Of a stretch of 64,000 nucleotides of DNA, positions 10,437-22,527 are shown piece by piece. How positions within the stretch are numbered: the stretch's first letter is position 1; the number at the start of each line of letters is the position of its first letter. The stretch comes from Aaosphaeria pasadenensis (taxonomy: Eukaryota; Ascomycota; Dothideomycetes; Pleosporales). The position numbers were made by a program, and so were the translations under genes. The notes beneath the pieces were generated by a model. That model was given only the letters and a program-made list of their open reading frames with translations. It made no database searches and was not told the origin of the DNA. The stretch spans positions 310,001 through 374,000 of the forward strand of contig JAKLMB010000035.1 of NCBI GenBank assembly GCA_022813625.1. Reading direction: 5' to 3'.

Positions 10437-12810
10437 GGCGGCTTCTTTGTATAGTTAAAATCTACCTGAATAGACATCATGATTACAGTTAATCCAGTTC
10501 TCACACATCGGGCACGCTTTCCATCTCATTTTCTTCACAATCCTACGTTTGTTCTACACACGAGACAAACAGCGCTCCGTCTTGGATGGAAAGGCTTGAT
10601 TCGAAAAGCATTCAACCCTGATCTAATTACTATTACCCCATGTCATTAGCCTAGCGCACTTGTCAATATCCTGCATTGCCTTGAATAATATGACAATAAC
10701 CTTCTGGGTAGGAATAGGTACGAAAAGTATGGTCCAGCGGGGTCTTTACACTGTAAAAGCACAAGCATACACGAGCCTTCTTGCTGGCCTTGTAACTAGG
10801 TAGGGAGGCGGCATCAGGATTAGTTACTCGTATTTCTAGAATTTTGCCGCATTGTCTGACTACCTAGGACCCCTTCTTACTCCAGAGACCCCTTGAGAAC
10901 GCATGGACAAGGACTTTTGTTAGCTGCTTACGTTTTCGCTCTAGTCGAACCCGTCATTGGGCTGGAATTCGCAATCTCCACTCAAAGTTCGCATGTTGCC
11001 GGGGAGGTAAAGTAGCTTTAAGGATAGTATGCTTAGGGAAAGCGGGGATTATACGCAGTCGGCATTGGGAAGGGAATTAATAGCGAAACACTCCAGCTGA
11101 TAATTTGTTCTACGTGTACGATCCTAGAACGCCAATGCCCTGAGGCATCCGCCCAACTTGTCCTGTCGTGAGTCTCCATTCTGTAGATGCCTCGTCAACA
11201 TTGCGCAAAGGAGGTCGAATTTCTTCTCCGGCTCAACGTCCTTAGAGTAATTTTGAGTCAGACACTGTCAACTGTCCGTCGGATGCGGAAGCATCCGTTA
11301 GAGCCACCCGTCCGACTTGTGTGCGCTTGCAATAATCCGCTTCTTCTTAGCTCGTTGTTTGTAGACTGTCCCTGAGTCAAGGTAAGTAATCGAAACCTAT
11401 TTGGAAGTCGGTCGCCTCTGCCTTCTTATCCATCAGAAAATGTTTTGTGGATCTCGATCGTGCACTCTCGTATGATCTGGTGCCTTGGTTACGTACCCTA
11501 TGGACCCATATGCCGAAGGTGTTTTCGGATGCATCCGAATTTGGGTGTGCTCGATGCAAGCAGATTTTATGCAATCGATGGATGAAAGTATAGCTAGGTA
11601 TCTACAACGATGAGTACAATGTTTTGAATGAGACCCAATATGTACATTAAGTGTGGTTTTCTGGCAATCGAAACTGAGACAAGGCTCTGCCCTATGGCCC
11701 TTTGTGGCAGCTTGCAGACGCTGGCAACTGGTCTTGAATGTCGCAGTCAGGAACAAGCCGTACAACGGTACCAGGAATTCCAACCCAACTCTACGGGCAG
11801 TCAATAGGTTGGCATTGTGCAAAATTATTTTCTTTTGATCTGTAAGATAATAACATTGATCTGGCCAATTTTCTGGGGTTCTGTATCGGAAACTTTGTTA
11901 GTTAGGATTTTAATTGTTGTTATGGTAGATGGTCAGATACTAAAATTTACATCTCGGTTATGAATTGCACAACGACCGAACATGTGACTATAAATGTGAT
12001 TTTGTTTATATCACATTGTTCCGAGCAGTGCATTTTAGAAGGAAATTGAACGATGAACCATGCATTTCTGATGCTGGGTACCTGTACGGAGTAGTTGTAC
12101 GTTGAATCCGAAGATTCGAAGTTTGATAAATAGAAAGACAAGGTGGATGTATAGGGAGTGAGTGTATGACGTCATGTGCTAGTTATGTGGTAAATTATTC
12201 GAACAGAACGACAACAAGCTCGGATCATAGATGTATGAAACAGTTTTATAAGCTAATCCTAATCGCCAGCTATCTTATCAGTGGTTTACCATTGTACCTG
12301 CATACTCTCGCGTGTCGGGTAGATCGATGATCTTTCTGTTCTCTTGCCGATCAAGATGATCACGACTAGGGCACCCTTCACTTGTAGAAAGCATCGACAC
12401 CTGTGAGTTTGGTAATGTGTAAACGAATGTATCCTTTTGCATGGGCCATGGATTTACCTTGGATCTACTCGTCTATGAGCTGAACGAGCAAAAACTTGGT
12501 CGTATTGCAGATATCGCGTCTGAAAGAAATAAGGATCGGCATCCGAACGGTCCATCTTCGGGCCTCCTCCAAGGAAAGAAAAACCCAGTAATGAACTATC
12601 GTCCGCCACCTTGGTACTTGTATGCAACCTCCCTTCCTCGTCATTTCTCATCCACTCGAGCGGTACAATTGACCTCCCACGTGTGATTCTCTGCCTCTGC
12701 CACAGGTCAGATTGCTCAACCTATCAGGACGTGCAATTGCCGACGACCTGGTAACGCCAAAGCCCAGCTCCCATTAACCTCGGCCATCACCATAACTGGA
12801 TCCCGTTACG
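10437..12810. other. 2.4 kb intergenic region, no gene seen
   Basis: Only short, motif-free open frames on both strands. Contains a TACGGAGTA word near 12088 and probably the promoter of the phosphatase gene at its right end. I see no tRNA or mobile-element feature. Confidence 0.5.
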
Positions 12811-13905
12811 ATGCATCGTGCAGTCACATCAACCGCAGCCCTGTGGCTTGCTTTCGCCAATACTCTCACTGTAGCTGTTCCAAGTTACCCATCAGCGCCC
12901 CACCCCCATGCGACGTTACAGCTGAAGAGCTGGCCGCCTGAGGCTGCTCAGGCACTCGGCAAGATGATCCACCGGAATGCGAACCAAAGCAACTACGCCG
13001 TCTTCGACATGGACAACACGAGCTACCAATATGACCTTGAAGAATCCCTCCTCCCATTCTTGGAGAATCAAGGCATATTGACACGTGACAATCTCGACCC
13101 AAGCTTGAAGTTGATCGATTTCAAAGATACTGCCAATTTCACGGAGAGTCTTTACAGCTACTATCTACGTCTGTGTGAGGTCGATGACTTTGTCTGTTAC
13201 CCATGGGCCGCGCAGGTCTGGTCAGGCTTTACTTTAAGGGAATTGAAAGGTTATGTAGATCAGCTTATGGCTTTGAACACCTCGATCCCGACAAAGTATT
13301 GGGACGATGATGAGGTCGTGGAAGCCAGCGTCAACCCACCGAAGATCTTTACGGGACAGGTAGAGCTATACAACGCTTTAATGGCGAACGGCATTGATGT
13401 CTACGTTATCAGCGCTGCACACGAGGAGCTTGTCCGCATGGTTGCTAGCGATCCTAAGTATGGATACAACGTACCGCCCAAGAATGTCATTGGCGTAACG
13501 ACCATGCTGCGAAACACAACCTCTGGCGGTCTCACAAATGCTAGAAAGCAAATTGCCGCAGGGACTTACGACCAAGAAGCAAACCTCGACCTGGTCCTTG
13601 GTCCCTATCTCTGGACTCCTGCCACATGGTTTTCTGGAAAGTGGGGTGCTATCCTTACATATATCGACCAGTGGAAGAGACCTATCCTAGCCGGGGGTGA
13701 CACACCAGGAAGTGATACGTACATGCACTTTCACGGTGTCGACACCGATAAAGGAGGCATCCATTTGTGGATCAACCGGAAAGACGCATATCTCCAGGAG
13801 CTAGAGGAATTGATCGATGAAAATGCGAAAGAGCAAAAGGAGAACAACAGAGAAGTTACTGCTGACAAGAACTGGGTAATTGTTAAGCCGCAAGACATAC
13901 TATGA
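12811..13905 (+). CDS. secreted HAD-superfamily phosphatase
   Basis: Single exon, 364 residues, ATG at 12811. The N-terminus (HRAVTSTAALWLAFANTLTVA) is a signal peptide. The HAD nucleophile motif is FDMDNT at residues 65-70, with Asp66 the likely nucleophile and Asp68 the general acid. A motif-II-like VISAAHEE follows near residue 208, and the acidic motif GGDTPGSD lies in the C-terminal third. The DxDNT form and the overall shape resemble extracytoplasmic phosphorylcholine phosphatase-like enzymes, so it probably dephosphorylates a small phosphoester outside the cell; the substrate is inferred. The gene is tail-to-tail with the beta-lactamase-like gene, with only 52 bp between stop codons. 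Confidence 0.75.
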   Translation: MHRAVTSTAALWLAFANTLTVAVPSYPSAPHPHATLQLKSWPPEAAQALGKMIHRNANQSNYAVFDMDNTSYQYDLEESLLPFLENQGILTRDNLDPSLKLIDFKDTANFTESLYSYYLRLCEVDDFVCYPWAAQVWSGFTLRELKGYVDQLMALNTSIPTKYWDDDEVVEASVNPPKIFTGQVELYNALMANGIDVYVISAAHEELVRMVASDPKYGYNVPPKNVIGVTTMLRNTTSGGLTNARKQIAAGTYDQEANLDLVLGPYLWTPATWFSGKWGAILTYIDQWKRPILAGGDTPGSDTYMHFHGVDTDKGGIHLWINRKDAYLQELEELIDENAKEQKENNREVTADKNWVIVKPQDIL

Positions 13906-13957
13906 AATCGCCCGACTCAAATGTATATACATGCAAGGAAAGATATAGTAGAAGGTG

Positions 13958-15870
13958 CTAGAGCTTATATAGCTTTGATCGGAGAGCCAAATTTTCCACA
14001 CTGGTTACCTTGCCAGAGCTGTCAATATTGAATACAAATTCATCTAATGGCAATGACCCATAAGTGACACCCGTGATGCCTACCCAAGAGCCACAACCCG
14101 TGGACCAAAGTGACGCGCCGGGACTCGGACCACCTGTGTCTTCGAATACGGCTTTCCAACTCTGTCGCTTGCTTCCATCAGAGTTCTTGGTCTCGAGTTG
14201 TGTATAGTAAAGCCGGGCCTCTGGTCGTGCTTCGGTACCAAATAAACTGGGAAGAGATCCGGATTGCAACATAATCGCTGTTTCGACCATGTTCGTACCG
14301 TTGCTAAACCATGTGCCGACCCCAAGTCCGGGTTTGACTGGGTCTGTGCTGATGACCAGATAGGAGTTCTTACTCACGTAAATGCCACTGTACAATTTTT
14401 CTGCTTCAGCACGAGCAACTGCATCATATGCCGGTATCAACGATTCGCCAAGAATATCGGCGACCTGAAAATTGGTCAGAGTAGAAGTGCCTGACATCAT
14501 AATGGTAAATCCAATATTGAAATCCCGCAACAGTGTGATGAAAGAAGTGTATTTTCGGAAAGTTCCTGCTTTCGTAAACACACTCAAGGTACGGTAAGGT
14601 TGCGTTTCTTTAGCAAGCTGAATCCGTCGTATGCCCCAAGGTGCACCAATCGATGCTAGGAAGTCTGCAGAAAAGGTGACCGGGTTAAGCCATCGTCGGG
14701 TCATCGATGGCTTGATGAGAGTAGACGATAGGATGGCGCGCCCAATCGTGGAGAGGTCATAAGCAGAAGCATACATGTTTCCGCCACTAGGGTTTGATCA
14801 ACGGGCTGCATTAATGGAATGGAAGCTTTACCTACGGACTCGCATCACCAAGACTGACGCTCCAGTATGAACTTTGCAGACTATCCGGAATAATCCCTTC
14901 GGAAGGAGGCGCGAACTCGTAGTATGTGTGGTTGAGGCCTAATGGTTTTATGATTCGCTCTTCCAGTATGTCCCTGAACGACTTTCCAGATATACTCTCA
15001 AGTGCATAGGCCAATAGTTGGTAAGCGACATCCGAGTATGTCGCCGTCTGCCACGGCGGGTAAGAAGGATACATGACGTCTAACCCTTTGAAGAATTCTT
15101 CAGACAGTCAGCGGAGTTGGAAGACCGTGGGGAAATTGATGTGTAACCTTCTCTTGTACACAGCGGCCATGCTCCGCAAGGCGGTGCTGCTTGCAGAGGT
15201 AGTGAATTGAACCCTACTTCCCAAGGCTGAGGGGCGTCTTCCGTCTGTGTAAGCTCACCGAGAATGCCATCTAAGAATTGTTAGGTATGGAGCAGAGCGG
15301 AATCGTGTCAACTTTACAATCACGGCCCAATCCCGACACTTGGGAAGCCAGAGCCCCGATCGTCACATCTTCCCATGCTGTCTCTCTTACACTATCGAAA
15401 CTATGCGAAGTAGGCCGGTTGGCATATTTTTTAAGCTCCGGAATGAATTCAGTGATGGGCATATTCCAGTAATAATCACCAACTTCAGCTAGAAATGCTA
15501 GCACTGTGATGAGTTTCGATACACTCCCGAGGCGATACACTGTTTTTCCGTCCACCTTCTTCACTCCCACCGTGTCATCTGGTAAATCTGGTGCTGTGCG
15601 ATACCGCTCCCATAGAATCGGTCGGCCGGGATTGGTAGAGAAGATCTGGAAAGAGTACGAGAAATCGTCCACGCCTGAAACAGGTGCTGAATCGAGATAA
15701 TTAAAAATGTTAGTGATGTTGTCTATTGCTCTTTTCCAGATTGGATGTGTTGCTAAATGCCGAGGGGGAGGATATTCAGGTCCGATTAGAGGGCAGTTGG
15801 GGGCTGAATTCCCAACAGGCAATTGAGCAAAAGCCAAAAGTCCCGAAAACATCCATGATGTTGTTTTCAT
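13958..15870 (-). CDS. secreted beta-lactamase-like serine hydrolase
   Basis: Four exons on the minus strand (15870-15318, 15270-15148, 15097-14836, 14786-13958) give 588 residues in consistent phase. Introns are 47-51 bp. A signal peptide ends near residue 22 (..LPVGNSA). The class-C-like nucleophile motif is S116-V-S-K119 in YRLGSVSKL. The second motif reads YSD (ATYSDVAYQLLAYALE) where class C enzymes usually have YxN. A GGNMYASAYDLSTIGRAIL block matches the family's conserved helix, and KAG sits where KTG/HTG is expected. Such proteins act as esterases, peptidases or transacylases. Some fungal relatives sit in natural-product clusters, and this one lies beside the polyketide core. The acceptor before 15097 is AAG, so that junction is the least certain. 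Confidence 0.78.
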
Positions 15871-16610
15871 GGTCGCAAACCGTTCTAACGAGGAAGAAAG
15901 ACAGGGTAAACTATGAAGAGGACTGGATGGGCAGCGCTCTACGATGGAACACCTTCAATCGAGCATGTTGAAGATTAGAAAGCAACGCGTTGCGGCCTGG
16001 GTGGGGAAGTCGCATTGAACGCGACCACGACTGATACGCGAAGGGGCAAAATCGTAAGGGAGAGTCACTGCAAAATTCATGTTTTTAAATGCTGCAAGGG
16101 CAAATAGAGTACAGGAGTTAAGGAGGTGGTATGCTCGTAAATTGCTAGGATAGGTCCTTTATGTGCCTTGCTATGGGGTCTTGGGTGTTGTTGTGGTATG
16201 TTATAATGCTGAGCTGAGGTGGGACAGTAATGCTTGTTCGCGAGTGATTCTGGAAAGAGAATGAGTTCTGGATTATTATTGATACAAAATTACTACATAT
16301 TGCTCCACCCGTGTTCAGTATTCGGCATTTTACTCCGTGCTTGACTCCACATTCCTGAGATAAGAATCCGGACCGAAGATGACAGGCAGGCTTACGGTCG
16401 ATCTATTAGTTGATCAGGTTGGCGGGGACGATACTACCAATTGCAAATCGATGATCCCGAAAGATCTGCGTAACGACCCCATTGTTTCAGAAGAGGGGAG
16501 TCATCAGTCTAATATGCTCGTCGTTCTTCAACGCTTTCATCTCTGCAAGAATTGCTTGCCTTTGTGAAGAAGTTTGTTTTGCAGCAGTATTGAAACTATC
16601 TCATACGATT
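15871..16610. other. intergenic region between hydrolase promoter and ABC transporter 3' end
   Basis: Holds the promoter side of the beta-lactamase-like gene and the 3' flank of the ABC transporter. No gene or strong element seen. Confidence 0.5.
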
Positions 16611-19600
16611 TTAAGATACACCAAGAGCCTGTGACATGCACATTTGCCAGTAAATGCCCTTTTTCTTCACCAAAAGCTCATGATCTCCTCGCTCTACCAC
16701 TCTCCCTTGGTCCATTACAAAAATAATGTCTGCGTTTCGAACCGTCGCCAGTCGGTGTGCGATCACAATCATCGTCCGCCCCTTGCCAGTCTCCTCAAAG
16801 ACAGCTTGTACCTCTTTTTCTGTGGTTGAATCAAGGGCACTAGTAGCCTCATCAAGTAGCAGGACAGCAGGGTTTCGAATGAGTGCCCGTGCAATGGATA
16901 TGCGCTGCTTCTGCCCACCAGAGAGTGAAACTCCACCTGTTCCTACTTCTGTGCCATAACCATCTGGTAATGATGTAACGAATTCGTGTATACCTGCGTC
17001 CTGACACGCTTGGTACAAGTGGTCTTCGTTCACTTCATGTTCCTTCTTACCAAGCAAAACATTGTCGCGAATTGTGCCGCTAAACAGGTACGGCTCTTGA
17101 GCTACCAGACTCATTCGCTTCCTCAGTACATCTAATGGTATTGACGCAATATCTTCGCCGTTGTACCTTATTTTGCCCTTCTGTGGTTCGTAGAAGCGTT
17201 CCAGTAGCGATATCAGTGTAGATTTACCAGAGCCACTGCTTCCCACTATAGCCGCAAACTGGCCGTGCTGTATCCTCATGGAAAAACCACGAAGAACTGG
17301 AACATCTCGTGAGGGATATTTGAACCACACGTTCTTAAAATTGATATCCGCGCCTTTGAAAAGTAAGGTCGTTGGCAATGCCCAGCGTTTGGCCTCTTGG
17401 TATTGTATCCAAACCTTTTCGTACCTGTTGGCGTTGCATAGGCGCATTGTTTCGATACGATTTGCAGCTGCTGACACTTGCGCAATATCTATTAGACGTT
17501 ACATTTACTATCCAAAGAACATGAGAAATGACCTACTTGGCCCGAAGCTGAGCCACTGACCCGCGGCTAAGCTTCCTTGAATGATGGCGAGATAGACCAC
17601 CAGGAAGTTGAAGGAATTAAGCTCGAGGTTTGCCAACAGAGTGCCACCGTACCTACGAAACAGTTACATTTTGGCAGTCAATTGTATCATCAAATCAACT
17701 CACCACAACGCAAAGGCCATACAAAGCAACACTAAGCTATCACTGGCTGCAAACACCAAGCAGGAAAGGCGTGCCTCTTTCTTTGACTTAGTAACGTGAT
17801 CGTCCAGTAAAGCCTTATATTTCTCGCAGATGACTCGTTCTAGAGTCAAGCTAGTGACTGTACGCATCGCGCCAATAGCTTCAGTCGCAAAACGAGCGCT
17901 TTCTGCGAACACGTCGTTATTTCTTGATTCGAACTTGACTTCATGCCGCACGCGATACCAGCCTCCAGCAAGAATGATAGGCATAGATGATGCAATGACG
18001 ACAAGAGCAAATTTCCAGTGGAAAATGGCTGCGATAGTGATACAACCCACAAGGCTGAACAGAGATATCATGACCATCGCCATGTTTATGCCAAGTAATT
18101 GTTGTAGTTGAGCCGGATCTGTCGCAATCCGTGCTGTGAGAAGTCCTGTCGCCATTCTTGGGTCATCGAAGAAAGATATTTTTTGTGTGATGATATTGTG
18201 AAAGTATTCTTTCCGATATGTTGATATGGTACGCTATAATTGAATCAGAAGAAGAAGTTTGTATTTTGGCTTGAACATTCTTACGATTGAGACAATGTTT
18301 GTTATCCAACCGAGGACAAAATAACTCACACCTACCCCGGCAGCAACAAGAAGCAACATGAGGCATAGAAATGTGGCCATAGACCCGATTTTATCGACTG
18401 GATATGCAAATGAAGATATCAAACTTCCAAAAAGAAAGGCCTGTAGAGGGTTACTTGCTGTTGGATAGAATTAGCTAATAGTCACCAGTCCGGATTATCC
18501 AACCTTACCTGCTGCTCCAAGGGTAGCAAGAAGAATGATCAGATAACATGGCCAATTGTTTTTCTGCTCTAACAGAAGCATAGAAAAGCTTCGGAATATG
18601 CCGTGTGGTGCTTCTCGCGGCGGGAGTTCCTCCGTCCCATCTACTGCGGTTGTCTCCGACTCAACAAGCGTCTCGTGGCTTTCTTTGTAGAGGAAGTGAG
18701 CCTCGCGCCGGATTCTTCTTTCGTCCCAAAAGTCGTCATATTTGAATGGCATATCTTGTTGACCCAGCTCTTGAGCATTCGCCAATCGCCAGTACATGCC
18801 TTTTTCATCCTTCAATAGATCGTCATGGGTACCTTGCTGAGAGACTGTTCCGTTCGTGACTATTATTATATTATCTGCATCTTTAATGGTGGAAAGCCTG
18901 TGTGCGATTACTATGGTTGTGCGATTCTCAGCAACTCGATCAAGTGCTGCTTGAACGATCTTCTCGCTGCCCACGTCAAGCGCACTTGTGGCTTCGTCAA
19001 AGATCAGGATCTTAGGTTGTCGAACTATGGCACGGGCAATTGCAATTCTCTGGCGCTGACCGCCACTCAGCTGAATCCCAACCTCGCCCACCGGTGTCTC
19101 ATAGCCCTGTTTAGGTCAGAAACAATTATTTGAGCTTGAATTCGCGAAGGCATACTTCCGGAAGCAATTGGATGAAATCATCTGCAAATGCTTCTTTACA
19201 AGCATTGTAAACGAGATCTTTCTTTAACTCCGTACAAGCGTACTCCCATCGGGTTCCTACTAGACCGTGCTTTACATTGTTGAAGATGGTATCGTTGAAA
19301 AGGAATGGTTCCTGCTGAACGAATCCGATCTGAGCTCGCCACCAGTACAAATCGATCTCATTTAGAGGCCTATCGCCAATACGAATCGACCCATTCCGTA
19401 AGTAATTGGTCAGAGCATCCGTTCCCCCTAACTCATACCATCGCTGAATAAGCGCCACGGTCGTACTTTTCCCAGATCCACTTGCGCCCACGATTGCAGT
19501 TTTTTGGCCGTGCGGAATGCACAAAGTCAATCCATTCAGAATTTTCACATCGTGCCGCGTGGGATATGCAAAATGGATATTCTCGAGAACAATGTCAGCA

Positions 19601-21060
19601 TTCAAGTCAACGCCCTCATCTTGAACCCCAGTTGTTGATGGTTTGGGGGCGTCGATGATAGTGAAAAAGATTGATGCCGCAGTGATTGCGTTCGATGCTG
19701 CATTCAAAGGCACCGAAATTGAGTTGATATGGGCCAGCATTGTCATGACTGACATTAAAACACTGCTTCGAGTTAGACAGGCCTATGCTTGGTGTTTGAA
19801 ATACGTACACTACCAAAGTTTCCACATTCGCAAATTTTAATTCTTTGTATAGCTTCACAGCAAACCAAAAACAAAGAGCGAATGTTCTGAAGCTGTTACA
19901 AAAAGATGTTCGATTGTGTTCATGAATACCTACTCACGCAAATATTGTGAAGAAGACCGCGTCTGGTTAGCAAGTCATTGGAAATGAATCGAGATGGGCA
20001 TACCTGGTGAGTGTTGGACGGCTAGAATTGGAGACAACTTCTTGCCCACAGATGCCGCATTGTCTACCAACTTATTGTACCTGGCAGCAATTCTTGCTTC
20101 TGCCCCACATGCAGCAATCATCCTGATACTAGAAAGCGTCTCGCCAGCCACACCTGCAGCTTGTCGATCCAGCTCTTGAACCGCTGCATACTTACGTGAT
20201 ACTACTGGTGTCAAGACTGTGTACCAAGTGACAATGGCGACGATTCCGCTTGCAGTAACTAGAGTTAGTTCCCAGCTGAAAATGCAACCAATGATGAGCG
20301 CGGTAAATATTACAGATATAGCCTGTATGAGAGATGAGAGTCTTTCCGAAATACCAAGTTGGAGGCTGTTAGCGGTAATTGTAATGATTGCCGTTGTTTG
20401 TCCAGGCGGAAGGGCGTCTAAAGTTGATATAGGCTGCTTAAGTAGCGCTTGTAAATATGATAGACGAATGAATGCCGAGATGCGTAGACTAGTGATTCGA
20501 AACCCGATCTATGAATTCTAAGTACAATCTCTCTCAAAGTGAGCATTATCTTACGGTAGCAATGTAAGCCAAAATTATTCGCCCCATGAATAGGTATATG
20601 ATATACATGCTGCATCATCCCATAAGGACATTATATAGTGCCTGAAGACTTAGATACTTACACATATTGATTGATAATAGCCATGAACAACTTGGCAAAA
20701 TCATCTACTGACTTTGTCGACATGGAGCTGAAAGTCTTGACTAGGCGGGCTGGCTTGCATTAGACATAGAAGTGGCGATCTTGACGAAGACGGCCTACCA
20801 AAGATGATGTTCATTAATGGTAGTGTTGCCCCTGCACATATTGAGGAGGCGACCGATAGTGCGATACACATACGATCACTTCGTGATGAATATGAAAAGA
20901 TCCGCTACTCTATTTTTAGTTATTGCGATTCACCTGAAAGCCGCGAAAGTACCATAAAGACCCCAAGAGTTTTCCCTCTAGCCTGTAGCCATTGTTTGGG
21001 CAATTGAGACCATAGCGGCCATTTGTATGCGACTTTGAATTTCTTCATGATCGTCGACAT
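16611..21060 (-). CDS. full-length ABC-B (MDR/P-glycoprotein type) exporter
   Basis: Thirteen exons on the minus strand reconstruct 1287 residues with every phase matching: 21060-20953, 20904-20799, 20740-20662, 20609-20555, 20508-20004, 19962-19938, 19892-19809, 19762-19156, 19106-18509, 18457-18285, 18233-17704, 17652-17537, 17488-16611. Architecture is TMD-NBD-TMD-NBD. NBD1 has Walker A GASGSGKST (about 412-420), signature LSGGQRQR and Walker B ILIFDEATSALD. NBD2 has GSSGSGKST (about 1076-1085), LSGGQKQR and VLLLDEATSALD. Both H-loops (VIAHRL) are present, so both ATP sites look competent. The family pumps hydrophobic compounds out across the plasma membrane. Its place next to the LovG-like and PKS genes suggests product export or self-protection. 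The first exon and the tiny 25-bp exon are the least certain parts. Confidence 0.87.
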
Positions 21061-21711
21061 TGCATTGAGGCAATTATCGGATACAGGAAAGTCACATGTG
21101 TGTCAATGCCTGGGTGTGTTTCATGTCTGAAATTGAGTGTGAGTGCGAGATTCTAGAATCGTGAATCAGAGGTGGCACCTTCGAGCGATGAAAGGCAGAT
21201 GGAAGTACAGACGAGTTGAATGCGACAACAGTGAAAACAAACAACAGTGCCTACAGATGTCTGAACACACTAAGAGGCGAAGTACCTGTCACATGGGAAT
21301 GAGAGAAGGGATTGCCGCAAGAAAGTTCTGCGTAAAATTCAGAAATTCTAGGGCAACCCTTGCATTTGACTCATGGAATGCATGTGAACGATACCTGAAG
21401 ACTCGCGCGATCTGTCCATTGATGCGTCATGCAAGGCACAGATTAACATTCATCCCTATGAGATGTATTGGGATGAACATGAGAAGTAATGGGTCAATGC
21501 CAAGACCAGTCGCTTAACTTTGTTGCATCCTGCTTGAACAACTGTTACATCAAGATGTCTACATCGACGATGAATCATCGTTGGAGTACAAGGGTCAGCC
21601 TATTATTTTGAAGCCATTCACGTGTTCCCACTTTGCTAAATAGCTTACAAGGATGGATCATATACTCTAATGTGAATAATTGGCACACTGAAAACGAAGA
21701 TACATTCAGGT
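21061..21711. other. intergenic region between ABC transporter and LovG-like gene
   Basis: Promoter side of the ABC transporter and 3' flank of the hydrolase gene. A 124-codon plus-strand open frame at 21143-21517 has no motif and is not called. Nothing else seen. Confidence 0.45.
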
Positions 21712-22527
21712 CTAGCACGGAGAATCGCAACCATTTACTTCGTTCATCATCCTACGAACAGTATCTCCAAGCTCTTTCACCATATGTCTATCGCGAGGTA
21801 GTGTATGGCCTTTGGCGTGATCGAATATGGAAGCCCTTTCCGGATCGCAAACATTATAAAGCGCAATGTTACCGTGGAGATAGGGATCCAAAGAACCTAT
21901 GATATGGCATGTCGGAACACCCACCACTAGATCGCTCTCATCCGATAGAACAATGCCATCCAAAGTTGGCGTCATAGGCGGCCAGCCGCCGAAGAAGAGT
22001 GCGCACTTGAACATTGGCTGTCGACCCTCACTCTTCTCTCTTAGCTGTTCGTGAAGTAACATTGTTCCAGCAATTGTTGCTCCTTCACTGTAACCGATAA
22101 TACCATCAAAGGGCCCCTGCTTCTCCATTACATCATAAAGATAATCCAACGTCTGTCGGGCACTGTCGTCCGTCTTTGCCACTCCGTAAGTCATCAATTC
22201 GCGCATCGTCATCTCTGGCGTCTCAAGCTGAGGAAAGTCGCGGATACGTTCAATAACATCGGTCGTATCCTCACTCCCCTCAGATGGTACAATAAAACGA
22301 TAATATGGGGGCCCTCCAAAAAAATCTTCGTATCCTGGAGGAGGAGCAACTTCGTATGGACCCTGAATAAAATGAAAGGTGGCTGATCTGTCCGATTCGA
22401 GTTCTTTGACTAAAGGTGCAAGCTGCACTTTGAACTTCTACATTCCATTAGATCCGAACATAATTCTGGGTCACTTCAACCGAACCTCAATGCTGCCAAA
22501 TGCACCCGGTAGACATAGAAACCGCAT
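21712..22527 (-). CDS. FSH1/LovG-family serine hydrolase (polyketide-releasing thioesterase candidate)
   Basis: Two exons, 22527-22486 and 22437-21712, give 255 residues. The short first exon supplies the family's N-terminal strand MRFLCLPGAFGSIE, joined in phase to KFKVQLAPLVKEL. The catalytic triad is visible: Ser131 in GYSEGA, Asp198 in GSLDPYL and His225 in KGHTLPRD. Length is typical. LovG, which releases the lovastatin nonaketide from its highly reducing PKS, belongs to this family. Such PKSs have no built-in thioesterase, and the neighbouring PKS ends in an ACP, so hydrolytic release of its product is the natural inference. The gene is transcribed away from the PKS gene across a shared 1.1 kb region, which suggests co-regulation. 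Confidence 0.87.

Noticed and set aside
20905..20933. 29-bp first intron in the ABC transporter
   Set aside because: Too short for a real intron. A 48-bp intron with donor GTACTT at 20952 keeps the frame and gives a proper start codon.
16611..21060. ABC transporter as a fragmented pseudogene
   Set aside because: At first the many short frames looked broken, but thirteen exons join with every phase correct into 1287 residues with two complete nucleotide-binding domains.
21143..21517. 124-codon plus-strand frame
   Set aside because: No motif, low-complexity basic composition, and position in the flank between two real minus-strand genes.
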